A DNA stretch of 64,000 nucleotides. Source: Chromatium okenii. Lineage in GTDB: Bacteria > Pseudomonadota > Gammaproteobacteria > Chromatiales > Chromatiaceae. Below, piece by piece: positions 41,569 to 52,753 of the stretch. The first letter of the stretch is position 1. Every line of letters starts with the position of its first letter. The notes below the pieces were generated by a model, which was not told where the DNA came from, ran no database searches, and was given only the letters and a program-made list of their open reading frames with translations. The stretch lies in assembly GCF_002958735.1 (NCBI RefSeq), contig NZ_PPGH01000035.1, positions 81,001 to 145,000 on the forward strand, in the 5' to 3' direction. The position numbers and the translations under genes were made by a program.

Positions 41569-42699
41569 TTAAAGCATGGCGGTTTCCGTGAGCAATTCGA
41601 CCTCTGCGTAGCGGTCACGAATTGCTAAAACTTCTGGAATCAATTCTAAAAACAACACGACAAGCTGCGGATCAAAATGACCGCCAGCTTCACTGCGAAT
41701 CAATTGCAACGTGTCCTCAATTGACCACGCATTTTTATACGGACGTTGCGAAGTCAACGCATCAAATACATCCGCCAGCGCCACAATACGCCCGGTCAAT
41801 GGAATTGCTTCACCCGCCAAACCCAACGGATAACCGCTGCCGTCCCATTTTTCGTGATGACTCAGCGCAATTTCTCGCGCCATGCGCAGCAAATCGGACT
41901 TGTCGCCACTGAGAATATCGCCGCCAATCGTGGTGTGCGTTTGCATGATTTTCCACTCTTCAGGCGTTAACTTGCCGGGTTTAAGCAAGATCGCATCGGG
42001 AATGCCAATTTTGCCGATGTCGTGCATCGGACTGGCATGAAGCAGCACTTCCGCGTCATCTTCAGTCCAGCCCGGACACTGCGCCGCCAGCAGTGCCGAC
42101 ATGTGACTCATGCGCAAAATGTGGCGACCCGTTTCGTTATCACGATATTCCGCTGCTCGCCCAACCGCTGCACCACTTGCAACGGTGTCCCGAATCTCAC
42201 GAGTGCGCTCATAAACTACTTGTTCCAACAGGTCTTTTTGATCGTAAGTCATGCGCATCGCTAACTGCACTTCCAACATATTGCGCACCCGCGCCACGAC
42301 TTCAGCCCGATCAAATGGCTTACTGATAAAATCTCGCGCTCCAGCTTGCAGCGCCCGCAACATGTAATCGCGGCTGTTTTCGGCGGTGAGTACCAAAATC
42401 GGCGGTGCTAACGGATCATTACGCGCCGTGATTTGTTCAATCACCTTAAAACCATTGAGATAAGGCATTCTAATATCGAGCAAAATTAAATCTGTAGGCA
42501 TCTCTAAATACGCAGCCATGACTTCACGCGCATCATCAATTAAAACCAGATTGCTATAACCTTCAGCACGCAATAAACGATCCACTAAAATCAAATTAGA
42601 ACGCTCATCATCAACAACCAAAATTCGTGCCATGTCACGGATTTTATAAGATTTATTATCAGTATCAGTAGGACAAGCAGATGAATATAACTCGTTCAT
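41569..42699 (-). CDS. RpfG-like response regulator with HD-GYP c-di-GMP phosphodiesterase
   Basis: A receiver (MARILVVDDERSNLILVDRLL, with LILLDIRMPYLNGF and ISKPFD) joined to an HD-GYP domain. Catalytic motifs are ETGRHILRMSHM, HASPMHDIGKIGIPD, HHEKWDGSGYP and LADVFDALTSQRPYK, all intact, so c-di-GMP hydrolysis is expected. The ATG at 42699 gives 376 residues and overlaps the stop of the PAS kinase gene (ATGA); ATG 42633 would start right at the receiver. The overlap suggests the kinase is its cognate partner, as in RpfC-RpfG. Confidence 0.92.
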   Translation of the reverse strand: MNELYSSACPTDTDNKSYKIRDMARILVVDDERSNLILVDRLLRAEGYSNLVLIDDAREVMAAYLEMPTDLILLDIRMPYLNGFKVIEQITARNDPLAPPILVLTAENSRDYMLRALQAGARDFISKPFDRAEVVARVRNMLEVQLAMRMTYDQKDLLEQVVYERTREIRDTVASGAAVGRAAEYRDNETGRHILRMSHMSALLAAQCPGWTEDDAEVLLHASPMHDIGKIGIPDAILLKPGKLTPEEWKIMQTHTTIGGDILSGDKSDLLRMAREIALSHHEKWDGSGYPLGLAGEAIPLTGRIVALADVFDALTSQRPYKNAWSIEDTLQLIRSEAGGHFDPQLVVLFLELIPEVLAIRDRYAEVELLTETAML

Positions 42700-44812
42700 A
42701 AAATACCTTGCGTTGATCGCGTATTTGAGTTCGGTAAGGTGAGCGGTCTCATCGGTAAATCAATCCAAAATTGACTACCTTCATTGAGCACACTACTCAC
42801 GCCAATTTGACCATTCATTGCTTCGCAAGACGCCGACAAACAGCCAATCCAATACCAATGCCTTCAATACGTGGATCATTTTCTTTTAAGCGTACAAAAG
42901 GCATAAATAGTTCATTGATTTGTCCCGGTTGAATACCTTGTCCGGTATCTAAAACATTTAAACGAACCATCCATTGATCATTTGGAAGAACGTAGGCTTC
43001 AAGCCCAGCGCGACCTTGCATTCGATTATAAAGAATTGCATTTGAGAGTAGATTAACGATGATTTGTTTAACTCGCCGTTGATCTGCCCAAATCACTAAA
43101 TTTGAGGTGACTTCATGCCACAATGTAATCTGACGTGCCTGCGCCAACGGAGTCACAATTAAAAAGCACTCTTCAATTAAAGAATCTAATTCAATCAGTT
43201 CAAAATAAAGTTCAATGTTGCCGGATTCTAAACTGGATAAATCAAGGATTTCGTTAATGAGTTTTAATAACTTTTTACCGCCGCGCAAAATTTCATTTAC
43301 GCTTTCACGCTGCAATGAATCAAGTCGACTATCGTATTCCAATAATTGTGCAAAACCGAGAATTGCATTCATCGGTGTGCGTAATTCGTGGCTCATTTGC
43401 GATAAGAATTCGGATTTGGCGTGATTGGCGATTTCTGCTGCTGCCTTGGCTTCTTCCAGTTCAGCAGTGCGCGAGGCAACCAGCGTTTCCAGATGCAGTC
43501 GATAAGCCTCTAATTTTTGAGTGGTATTGACGCGCTCGGTAATATCTTGAACGATGCCCAGCCCGGCAACAGGTCGACCATCGGGTGAAAATTCAAATTC
43601 GGCGCGTTCTTCTACCCAGCGGGTGACGCCATTCACTAAAATGCGATGCGCGATTTGATAGGGTTCGCCAGATAGCGCCCGATTCCACGCATCAATGACC
43701 ATCGGACGATCAATAGGATGAAAGCACGCAATGAAGGTTTCCAGAGTAATTAACGTCCCGCTGGGCAGTCCAAAGATGCGATAAATCTCATCGGAGCAAG
43801 TGAGTTGGTGATTGATTAAATTAATGCGCCAGTGACCGGTTTGCGATACGGTTTGCGCACGATTTAAGCAGACTTCATTTTGACGCAGTGCCTGCAACAA
43901 CTTTAATCGTTCTTTATTGAGCAATGTCATGCTGAATTGATCAGCAATTTGGCAGCTAAATAGCATTTCATCCGCGTGCCATTCACGCGGTATTCCAACA
44001 TGTTCAAACGCAACTAATCCCCATAATTTTCCGCCGGAAATAATGCTGCACACGAGCAATGCGGTGATGCTATGTGTTTTTAAATAGGATTCCAATTCCA
44101 CTACATCAGTGGTGTACGGATCGTTTTGCACATCGTTAATATCGAAGTAACGATGGACGCTGAAGTACGCAGTGATTTGTTGACAAACAGTTGCTTCTAA
44201 CGTTGCGCCTGTTTCATGTTGCTGCTGCGTTAAATCATATAAATCAACGCATTCTAAACAGTTGCTGCCCGCAGTGAATTCCCAGATCGAAACCCGCGCC
44301 AACGCTAAAACCGCGCTCAGGCGTTCAGTCAATTCTCGTGCAAAACATTCCAGCTCGCCGTTGATCTTCGCTTGAGAGCGACTCAGGTCATAAATGAGTT
44401 GAGAATGCCGTTGCAGCCTTGCAGTGCGAGCAATCTCTTGACGTTCTTGCGTTTTTTCCTCGGTGATGTCGTGCCATACCGCAGAAATAAACGGTCGTCC
44501 TTCGTGGTTGACGGTACGAAATGTAATGGCAACATCACGAATAACCCCATCTTTGCGGCGATGACGGGTTTCAAAAGAAGTGAGAGCGTTGCTGAGAATC
44601 GCGGCGTTGCTGTCAGTGATTTCTGTGGGAGAGTGATCGGCTTGAATATCAGCAATCGACAACTGCGCAAATTCATCGTAGCTGTAGCCCAAACCAAGAT
44701 GCGCCGCAGCATTGAAATGCACAAAACGTTGGGTTAACGGATCAACCAACAGGATGGCGTCAGTGGTCTGGTTGAACATGATTTCAACCAGTGTTTCTTG
44801 TTCCTGCGTCAC
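42696..44812 (-). CDS. PAS-GAF-PAS sensor histidine kinase, one frameshift near the end
   Basis: About 705 residues. Two PAS modules (residues 5-125 and about 315-425) flank a GAF domain (about 145-300); then come HisKA with [19 protein letters not shown] and an HATPase ([32 protein letters not shown]). No membrane helices. The frame breaks at about 42,818, inside the last ATPase motif, and the next frame continues [15 protein letters not shown] and stops at 42,696, overlapping the HD-GYP start. The start is GTG 44812. It follows the SpoIIE phosphatase gene by 18 bp, at the end of the chemosensory operon. Confidence 0.88.
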
Positions 44813-44830
44813 CGCTGTTTTCCTTGTTTT

Positions 44831-46091
44831 TCAATACCAACCATTTCCGGAGTGAATTCTCGATCCAAAATGGGAATGGTGCAAGGCTGGAATCCAAGGG
44901 GATTTCACCACACAAATATCATCGCTTTGCTCGACTCCAGCACTGTGGATGTCGAGTGCCTTGACCAGCGCCGGAAGCAGTGGAGCGTTAAATGCCCAAG
45001 TCTGCAAAATCTCTGCAAATCCACTATTTACAAACATTTCCCCTTCAGCGTTCATGGCTTCGAGCAAGCCGTCCGTCGTTAATAGCAAGCGATCACCGTG
45101 TTGTAACCGCACTCGTCGCGGTGATTCGCACGCTGGTAACTCCGGCAAAATGCCCAGCGGCAGCGCATGAGATGCCAATTCATGCAATCCATCAGCACGG
45201 CGCATCCAAATGCTCGGCATTCCGCCATTCCACCAGCGCAACTCTTCGCCATCGCCGCTGATGGAAATCAGGCTGGCAGCGAGAAAACGATCCGTTGGCA
45301 GAATTTGATAGAGCTTGTGATTGATTTCCGCGAGCACTCGCGCATCGTTGACACCTTTGCGGGTCATGGCATGAAACGCATCAGCGACCGGCAGTGCACC
45401 AATTGCTGCAGCTAAACCGTGACCAGTGAAATCACCCACCAGCAACCGCAATCCACCATCGGGCAAATGTTGCGTTAATACCAAATCGCCGTTGAATACC
45501 GACGCCGGACGCTGCATCCGCTCCAGCCGATCCATTGCCACGTTGCGATTCATTACTGCGCGGCTCAACACGCGCTCGGCAAGTGCCTGTTCTTCGTGCT
45601 CTTCCTCTAGCAACGCCGATAACGTTTGCTGTTTGGCGGCAATGATGCGTTGCAAATCACGCACCCGCTCCATCGCTAAAATTCGCGCTTTTAATACCAT
45701 GAAACTAAAGGGTTTTGATAAAAAGTCATCACCGCCAGCTTGAATGCAGCGCATCAGCGATTGCTCTTCCGTCAACGCAGTGAGGAAAATCACGGGAACA
45801 AAAGTGAGTCCCGCAATTTCTTTAATGCGGCGCGTCGCTTCAAACCCGTCGATGCCCGACATCATCACGTCCATAAACACGATGTCTGGGCGTTCAGCGG
45901 TAAACATGGTGACTGCCTGTTCGCCATCTTCCGCTTCAATGGTGCGAAAACCTTCGTTGATGAGCATCAGCGACAGAAAACGGCGATTGCTCGGTTCATC
46001 ATCGACAATCAACGCACAACCCCGTGCGCCACTGACCGCTGGCGCAGCAGAGTATTCAATACTGGAGTTGCAGAAGAATCGCGGACTGTCA
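44831..46091 (-). CDS. Response regulator with SpoIIE/RsbU-type phosphatase domain, frameshifted at 5' end
   Basis: A receiver (ALIVDDEPSNRRFLSLML, IVFMDVMMSGIDGFE, LSKPFS) joined by a coiled coil to a SpoIIE PP2C domain (FNGDLVLTQHLPDGG, LVGDFTGHGLAAAI, LLLTTDGLLEAMN, EQSDDICVV). This is the HsbR-like type that dephosphorylates a STAS antagonist. In the main frame the first start is TTG 46012, which would cut into the first receiver strand; an ATG at 46091 in the neighbouring frame opens a fitting N-terminus, so a slip between them is likely. The probable substrate is the STAS protein just upstream. Confidence 0.87.
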
Positions 46092-46152
46092 TGTGGTTAT
46101 CTTTTTAATCAGGGAAAAATGGATCACTGACGGAACGTTGCTGGCAGTAACG

Positions 46153-46457
46153 CTAATCGAGTTGAAATAATTTCTCAAAATTAGCGATTTTTAATACTCG
46201 CCGCACATCTTCACCGCAACCGGTGATGCTCACGCGTGTTGTTCGCCACCAGCATAATCACGCAGCAATAGCAACATGCCCAGCGCCGAACTGTCCAAAT
46301 AAGATGCGCCAGCCAAATCCACTACAAATTTCATCCGTTTAGCATCTACATCACGGTAAGCATCACGAAATGCCTTGTGTTGGGCGAAATCAAAACGACC
46401 ATCAATCACAATCGTGACCTGAGATTTTTGTTCATCTACGCGCCGAATCACGCTCAT
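46153..46457 (-). CDS. STAS-domain anti-sigma factor antagonist (HsbA-like), one frameshift
   Basis: Around 100 residues. MSVIRRVDEQKSQVTIVIDG opens the domain; the key phosphorylatable Ser lies in LDSSALGMLLLLRDYAGG near residue 58. After GGEQHA the frame slips at about 46,235, and the rest (RVSITGCGEDVRRVLKIANF, then EKLFQLD) completes a standard STAS fold. When unphosphorylated, such proteins bind an anti-sigma factor or an enzyme. Placed between cheB and a receiver-SpoIIE phosphatase gene, it should be the switch element controlled by the chemosensory pathway. No anti-sigma kinase gene is visible. Confidence 0.87.
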
Positions 46458-46476
46458 TATTTGTTCCTTATTTGAA

Positions 46477-47592
46477 TTAGTGATCTGTTTTCAATGGACT
46501 GAGATTTATTGCGCCGCCGCGCCGAGGTGTGGTCATGGCAACGTTGATCGCGGCGGCAATCTCGGTGATCGGTAAAACTGTCGTTGTTGCGCCGCGTTTC
46601 ACTGCCTCGCCCGGCATTCCCCACACCACACTGGTTGCTTCGTCCTGCGCAATTGTTTGTACGCCTAAATCATACAGTTCCTTTAGACCCTGAGCACCAT
46701 CAACGCCCATTCCGGTCAACAGTGCTGCGCAGGCATTGGTTCCCGCGACCTGCGCCACCGAGCGAAATAACACATCTACGCTGGGACGATGCCGATTCAC
46801 TGGCTCACCGTCATTCAGGTGACACACGTAATGCGCTCCATCTCGCGCCAGCAACAGATGTCGATTGCCGGGAGCAACATAGGCATGACCGAGCATCAGT
46901 CGATCACCATCTGCTGCTTCTTTTACCCGCAAACCGGTTTGGCGATTCATGCGCTCTGCAAACGCAGCACTAAATCCCGGCGGAATATGTTGCACGATCA
47001 CCACAGCGTGCGTGTCTGGCGGCAACCGCAATAACACTTCTTTAATCGCCTCCGTACCACCAGTGGATGCGCCAATGGCAATTACTTGATTGGTCGTGTG
47101 CCGACTGCTACTGAGTGAACGCAGCGGAATCACTGCATCCACCGACAGAGCGGGCGCGACACTGGTCGCCAATGCACGCACTTTTACACTCGCCGCAATA
47201 TGAATTTTATCTATCAATTCAGCGGCATAACGTTGTAATCCCTGACTGATATTCAATTCTGGTTTACACACAAAATCCACTGCGCCCAGCGCCAGCGCCT
47301 GCAATGTGACTTCCGCGCCACGCTCCGTTAATGACGACACCATCACCACTGGCATCGGACGTAACCGCATCAAATTACGCAGAAAAGTCAAACCGTCCAT
47401 GCGTGGCATTTCAACATCCAACGTCAACACATCTGGATTCAGTGCCTTGATGCGCTCGCGGGCAATATAAGGATCAGCGGCGACGCCAACCACTTCGATT
47501 CCAGTCGCAGCCGTCAAAATCTCGGTCAGAATTTGTCGCACCAGCGCCGAATCATCGACGATCAACACCCGAATTGGTCGTGTCACAATCAC
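46477..47592 (-). CDS. cheB: CheB, chemoreceptor methylesterase/glutaminase response regulator
   Basis: Intact 371 residues. A receiver ([41 protein letters not shown]) is linked to a methylesterase with the Ser of [16 protein letters not shown], the His of [19 protein letters not shown], and the Asp of [16 protein letters not shown]. It removes methyl groups from receptors and so resets adaptation. It lies 16 bp after the receptor-like gene. Its upstream companions cheR and cheD complete the adaptation set. Confidence 0.96.
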   Translation of the reverse strand: MIVTRPIRVLIVDDSALVRQILTEILTAATGIEVVGVAADPYIARERIKALNPDVLTLDVEMPRMDGLTFLRNLMRLRPMPVVMVSSLTERGAEVTLQALALGAVDFVCKPELNISQGLQRYAAELIDKIHIAASVKVRALATSVAPALSVDAVIPLRSLSSSRHTTNQVIAIGASTGGTEAIKEVLLRLPPDTHAVVIVQHIPPGFSAAFAERMNRQTGLRVKEAADGDRLMLGHAYVAPGNRHLLLARDGAHYVCHLNDGEPVNRHRPSVDVLFRSVAQVAGTNACAALLTGMGVDGAQGLKELYDLGVQTIAQDEATSVVWGMPGEAVKRGATTTVLPITEIAAAINVAMTTPRRGGAINLSPLKTDH

Positions 47593-47607
47593 CTCAGCTT
47601 ACTGAAT

Positions 47608-48807
47608 TCAAAAGAGTTCAATCTCGCCTTCGTGCATCGAGTTTTGGCTCACTGGGCGATGCGCCGCTGCGATTAACTGCTCACGCAGCACCACCAACCG
47701 CGTTTTGGCGTGTACGACATCTTCTGGTGAGCGCACCTGCCCCAGCGGAATTTGTCGCAATTCGGCAACAAAACGATCCATGAAATCAATGCGAATTTCT
47801 GCTTGCGCGAGCACTTGGCGAGCAATGTCTTCAAATTGCAACAAGCGAATAGCCGCCGCGACATTGCGTTGATTACGCTCAACCACATGGGTCATTTCGT
47901 CTAAACCTTCCGCCACCATTCGATTAACGCCCTGCACCCGTTGAATCATGTCGTCCATTGTGCCCTTGGCAGTGATTGAGGCATTCATATCCTGCGATGC
48001 CATTTTGCCCACGATTTCACGAGTTTCTGTAAATACTTCCTGTACTTGCTCAATCTGCTGGCGAATTTGATCGTTAAATTCCGCTGCATCCTGCGACAAC
48101 TTGCGCACTTCCTGCGCGACCACCGCAAACCCGCGTCCCGCTTCACCCGCACGCGCTGCTTCAATTGCTGCGTTAAGTGCCAATAAATTGGTTTGGCGGG
48201 CAATGCGTTTTGCGCTTTCCAAGCGATGAAAAATATCACTCATTTGTACTGAAAGATCATCAATTTGGTGCGCAACACTAACGCTGTGCATTCCCATTTC
48301 AATCAACCGTTGAATGTTTTCTGCCAGCAATTGACTATTGGAATCGAGAAAAGAATTGACATCAATAAAAGCCGAACCATGATCTTCGTTGCCGTCATCG
48401 TGTGATACCAAGCGCAGCACTAATTCATGTTGCGACCGCGATTCATTCGCTAACCCAGAAAAACTGGTTTGCAAATCATCCGCAGCATGTTTAATTAAAG
48501 TGGTTGCTTGCCGCACCAATTCGCGCAATTCCTGCATCTGCGGTCCAATCAATTGATCGGTTTCCACCACTAAATCCCATAATTCACGCTCGGCAAAACG
48601 CGAGTTACCAAATGCTTCGGTTGGCAATGTCCGCTCAACCATAGGCGATGACGGAATGTCTTGCAGCAATAAGGTCACTGACCACGCCAAACCCAGCATT
48701 AAAATCGCTAACCACGCCGGAATCCATGTTGGTAATAGCAACGTTTGCAATAACAACAGAATAGCCAGCAATAGTGGAAACCAATAGGGTTTTAAGCGGT
48801 TTAACAT
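47608..48807 (-). CDS. Membrane-anchored methyl-accepting chemotaxis-like protein with ELF tail
   Basis: 399 residues. Two membrane helices at the N-terminus ([14 protein letters not shown] and [15 protein letters not shown]) are joined by a very short loop, so there is almost no periplasmic sensor, and no HAMP domain is visible. The signalling tip is [35 protein letters not shown]. Unlike standard receptors, the flanking helices are short, and the protein ends [11 protein letters not shown]. It may sense an intracellular or membrane cue or act as an array component. It sits between the small peptide gene and cheB. Confidence 0.88.
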   Translation of the reverse strand: MLNRLKPYWFPLLLAILLLLQTLLLPTWIPAWLAILMLGLAWSVTLLLQDIPSSPMVERTLPTEAFGNSRFAERELWDLVVETDQLIGPQMQELRELVRQATTLIKHAADDLQTSFSGLANESRSQHELVLRLVSHDDGNEDHGSAFIDVNSFLDSNSQLLAENIQRLIEMGMHSVSVAHQIDDLSVQMSDIFHRLESAKRIARQTNLLALNAAIEAARAGEAGRGFAVVAQEVRKLSQDAAEFNDQIRQQIEQVQEVFTETREIVGKMASQDMNASITAKGTMDDMIQRVQGVNRMVAEGLDEMTHVVERNQRNVAAAIRLLQFEDIARQVLAQAEIRIDFMDRFVAELRQIPLGQVRSPEDVVHAKTRLVVLREQLIAAAHRPVSQNSMHEGEIELF

Positions 48808-48912
48808 GACAATATGCCTCTGGTCTTGAGTGCGAACGCAGCGCCAGGATTTGGGGTTAAGGAGTGGATTTTATACCGTAAAAACGCTTGATTTTTATTG
48901 CTTTTATATTGG

Positions 48913-49023
48913 TTAAGAAAACAGTTCTACGTCGCCTTCTACCTTTGCTAGACGCAGCTTTTCGCTATAACTCAATTCACGCTCAATGATGGTGTCGTTG
49001 TGCATTGAACGAAGTTTTTTCAC
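48913..49023 (-). CDS. Small 36-residue protein with a C-terminal VELF motif
   Basis: A GTG start at 49023 overlaps the last base of the cheD stop (TAGTG), and the frame runs 36 codons. It opens KKLRSMHNDTIIERELS, is helical and charged in the middle, and closes with VEGDVELFS. The end resembles that of the next gene's product ([10 protein letters not shown]), so the tail may be a shared docking motif in this array. Support is the stop-start overlap, the motif and the lack of another explanation for this stretch; there is no known domain and no clear Shine-Dalgarno outside cheD. Confidence 0.5.
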   Translation of the reverse strand: MKKLRSMHNDTIIERELSYSEKLRLAKVEGDVELFS

Positions 49024-49523
49024 TAATACGCGCCCGTCGTTGGGAAAAAATACACCTTGCGCGGATAGTTTCCGAGTAAATCTTTTGCAATCACTGGAAT
49101 GCCTTCGGTCGCTAGATAGGACAATACAAAATCAGCATTGCGTTCACCCACGACATGATTTTTAAATCCCGGTAAGACATTGCCTGCGCCAAATACTTTT
49201 GCCTCTAAGTTCCCTCGCCGCGCTCCGAGTTTTAATAATTGATTGATTAAAATCTCCATCGCGTAATCGCCGTAGCGCATTGAGCGACTTAAGCGACTAT
49301 CTTCATCACGGCGGTCATCCGGCAGCATGAAGTGATTGATGCCGCCAATACCACTGACGCGATCGCGTAAACAGGCAGCAACGCAAGAACCGAGCACTGT
49401 CACCATCAGCAATTCTCGTGCTGAAACGTAATACTCACCCGGCAAAATTTTGACCGCATCGGTATCAAACTGGCGATCAAAATACAGTGTTGGCGCCAGT
49501 TGTTCATCAAAGCGATGAGTCAT
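49023..49523 (-). CDS. cheD: CheD, chemoreceptor glutamine deamidase
   Basis: Intact 166 residues. Catalytic Cys is in LMVTVLGSCVAACLRDRVSG, with the His of GGINHFMLP and the Thr region GNVLPGFKNHVVGERN. CheD deamidates receptor glutamines to create methylation sites. It is followed at once by the 36-residue ORF and preceded by cheR. Confidence 0.95.
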   Translation of the reverse strand: MTHRFDEQLAPTLYFDRQFDTDAVKILPGEYYVSARELLMVTVLGSCVAACLRDRVSGIGGINHFMLPDDRRDEDSRLSRSMRYGDYAMEILINQLLKLGARRGNLEAKVFGAGNVLPGFKNHVVGERNADFVLSYLATEGIPVIAKDLLGNYPRKVYFFPTTGAY

Positions 49524-49547
49524 CTGAGATATGGTTTCCGTGGTCGT

Positions 49548-50393
49548 TATTGTTGCGCCAGCGGCACATAAATGGTTTTGCCTTGTAGCCGAAATAGCGT
49601 GCCATCTGGCTCAAACTTTCTGAATGCCCAATAAATAAACGTCCTTCGGGATGCAACAATGGATGAAAGCGAGTCAATAGCTTGGTTTGTGTCGTTTTAT
49701 CAAAATAAATCAATACATTACGACAAAAAATTGCTTCAAATACGCCGTTGATCGACCAAGGTTCATGCAGCAGATTCAGCGGCTGAAAATGAATCAACGC
49801 TTGCACTTGTGGACGGATACGCACCATACCCTCTCGCGCTCCCTTGCCCCGCAGAAAGAAACGCTTTAATTGCGCTTCGGATAATTTTTCAACACGATCA
49901 ACGGATAAATTCCTTCAGCCGCTTGATGTAGCACATTGGTATCGACATCCGTCGCTAAAATTTTTACCGGCGGTGTCCACGAATCAAACGTGTCAATTGC
50001 GGTCATCGCCATTGAATAGGCTTCTTCACCAGTCGAACACGCCGATGACCACAATCGAATTGGACTGCGTCCCGCTTGATAAGCCGCCCACATCTGTTCA
50101 GCGAGAACGGGAAAATGGTGCGATTCTCGAAAAAACGAAGTGAGATTGGTCGTCAGTGAATTGGTGAACTGCTGCCATTCCTCCGGCTCCCGCTCAAGAT
50201 AGGCGAGATAATCATCAAAGGTCGTCAATCCTGTCGCTCGCAACCGCCGAGCGATGCGGCTGTAAACCATATCGGACTTGTTGGCACTGAGTGAAATTCC
50301 CGCATGTTCGTAAATCAAGCCGCGAATCCGCTCAAAATCCCGCGCCGTAAATAAAAACTCGCGCTCAGAATTCAGACCATTCATCTTCATCAA
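49548..50393 (-). CDS. cheR: CheR, chemoreceptor methyltransferase, two frameshifts
   Basis: About 280 residues of S-adenosylmethionine-dependent methyltransferase. The N-terminal helical domain has [20 protein letters not shown]; the SAM site is [30 protein letters not shown] and LFIGHSES follow. Slips near 49,905 and near 49,610 separate conserved blocks (PLI then [20 protein letters not shown] then [17 protein letters not shown]). The true stop is the TAA at 49,548. The start lies inside the end of the receptor gene (overlap of up to 29 bases), so the two are translationally coupled. It methylates receptor glutamates. Confidence 0.9.
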
Positions 50394-52200
50394 CGGATTT
50401 TGCAGTGAAGGTTGGACGTGGTGGGCGACTCACCTTTGCTGCTGGCGCAGCCGGACGACGCGACACCATCGCCGACGGTTTGGCTGGCGCAGTGCTGGCG
50501 CGTTGCGACGTTACTTTTTCACCACCAGTTTTGAAAATACTGATAATTTTGCTCAATTCACGCGCTTGATCGGCGAGCGCCTCCGCAGCGGCAGCGGCCT
50601 GTTCCACCAGCGCCGCATTTTGCTGCGTCACATCGTCCATCTGCGTAATGGCTTGATTAACTTGCTCAATTCCTGTGGATTGCTCAACCGATGCCGCAGA
50701 AATTTCTGCCACCAAATCGGTTACACGCTGAATCGACAGCACGATGTCCTGCATCCGCTGCCCCGTTTCATTGACCTGAAGCGTTCCAGCATCGACCTTC
50801 GCCACGCTGTCACCAATCATCGTCTTGATTTCCTTGGCTGCATTTGCCGACCGCTGCGCGAGATTGCGCACCTCCGCTGCAACCACCGCAAAACCGCGTC
50901 CCTGCTCGCCAGCGCGGGCTGCTTCCACTGCCGCATTGAGCGCCAAGATATTGGTTTGGAAAGAAATCCCGTCAATCACGCTGATGATGTCGGCAATTTT
51001 TTTGCTCGATTCCGCAATCGCTGTCATCGTTTCTACCGATGCCCCAACCCGCTCACCGCCTTTTGCAGCGACATCCGACGCAGCCACCGCCAATTGATTC
51101 GCCTGCCGCGCATTGTCCGCATTTTGTTTAACCGTACTGGTCAACTCTTCCATTGAACTCGCGGTTTCTTCTAATGAACTCGCTTGTTCTCAGTACGTTG
51201 ACTTAAATCTTGATTGCCCGTTGCGATTTCATTCGATGCAGTGCTAATCATTTCGACTGCTTCACGAATACGAAAACCAACTCTTTTAAGTTAGCAACGG
51301 TCGTATTCACTCCGATTTTAGTTTCACCGAATAGCCCCGGATAATCGCGGTAATCGTCTGAGTTAAATCACCATCCGCCAATGCTTTTGCTACTCGCATC
51401 ACATCTTTTAATCCAACTTCCGTCGTATCAGACAATTGATTGAGCATCTGCGAAATGTCAAGAGCAAAACCTTTTTTTCCCGTCAATGCTAATTTAACGC
51501 TGAAATCACCACGATTTGCTGCATCAACAATCATGCGAATTTCATCCACAATTTTTGTTAAAGCAACCACCGTACTATTAACGCCGCTAATACCAATACC
51601 AAGCAGCAATACCAACAACGGATAACAGCAGCAAAAGTGTCATAGCAAAACTGCCGTTATTTGCTGCTACTTGACTCGTTGTTTCCATGCGTTCAGTTTG
51701 ATAGTTGAGCTGGCTGTAGAGCGCATCAAAAAATGGCTTTTGTAGAGGGACTAACTCATTAAATAGCAAGGATTTTGCTTCTTCTTTTTGACCATTTTTA
51801 ATAAGCGTAATGATGCGATCCCGCACCACAATAAAAGGATCACGTGCTTCTTTTAATGCGGTGAGACGTTTAATGCCTTCGGGTGAAATAACAGTCTGCT
51901 TGAGCTTGCTGATGTTCTCAATGATGCGAGCGTTAATATCAGTAATGCGATCAACTTGACGTCCGCTAACTACCGTATCATCAAACAGCAGCGCATCGCG
52001 TAAAATCAACATCACTTCATTGACGCTATCAATGATGTTATTTGTCCATATCGTTTTAGGATATAGGTCAGTACTAATCTCATCTATTTTTGATCCAGCG
52101 AGCGAATGTTGAACCAACCAATTGCTGCAATAACACTCAATAGCATCAATACTGCGCCAAATCCTAATCTCAAACGTGTTCCCAGTTTTAGTGTGCCCAT
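50365..52200 (-). CDS. Methyl-accepting chemotaxis protein with C-terminal EWSEF tether, frameshifted
   Basis: Classic transmembrane receptor of about 610 residues. A first membrane helix ([20 protein letters not shown]) starts at ATG 52200; a four-helix-bundle sensor of the Tar type follows, then a second helix, a HAMP segment, and the signalling hairpin [20 protein letters not shown]. The final DEDEWSEF resembles the NWETF-type pentapeptide that docks CheR and CheB in enteric receptors. Frames change near 52,110, 51,600 and 51,160-51,310, each time with conserved sequence continuing. It is surrounded by cheW and cheR, so it is probably the main receptor of this pathway. Confidence 0.9.
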
Positions 52201-52280
52201 ATTGCTATACCCTCAAGTGAATAAACGAATAAAAAGTGGTATTGAGTGACATCAAGCAGGATCAAGTTTGACATGCTCAA

Positions 52281-52753
52281 TCAACCCATTTCATTGCTGG
52301 TGATGAGTTTTTCAATGTCCACCATAATCACCATACGTTCATCAAGTGTGGTCAAGCCATCAATGTAGGCAGTATCCATTAACGCACCAAATTCTGGCGC
52401 TGGACGAATTTGTATGCGTTTTAATGCAATCACATCAGAAACACCATCAACCACAATGCCAACCACGCGCTCGGCGACATTAAGAATAATGACCACCGTG
52501 AATTCGTTGTATTCAACTTGACCGAGATTAAATTTAAGCGCATATCGAGAATAGGCACGATCACGCCGCGCATATTAATCACGCCTTTAATAAAAACTGG
52601 AGAGTTAGCAATGCGCGTCACTGCGTCATATCCGCGAATCTCTTGCACCTTGAGAATATCAATACCGTATTCTTCATCGCCCAGCGTGAAAGTGAGATAT
52701 TCTTTCGATGCTTCAGACGGCGCAATCGTGTGATCTTGACGTTCGTCTTTCAT
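52281..52753 (-). CDS. cheW: CheW, receptor-kinase coupling protein, one frameshift
   Basis: About 157 residues. [20 protein letters not shown] and [17 protein letters not shown] are hallmark CheW strands; the frame slips near 52,530 and continues [21 protein letters not shown]. It bridges receptors and CheA. AGAGGG before the ATG is the ribosome binding site. A second, truncated copy of its first 46 codons and upstream region lies 330 bp upstream. Confidence 0.92.
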
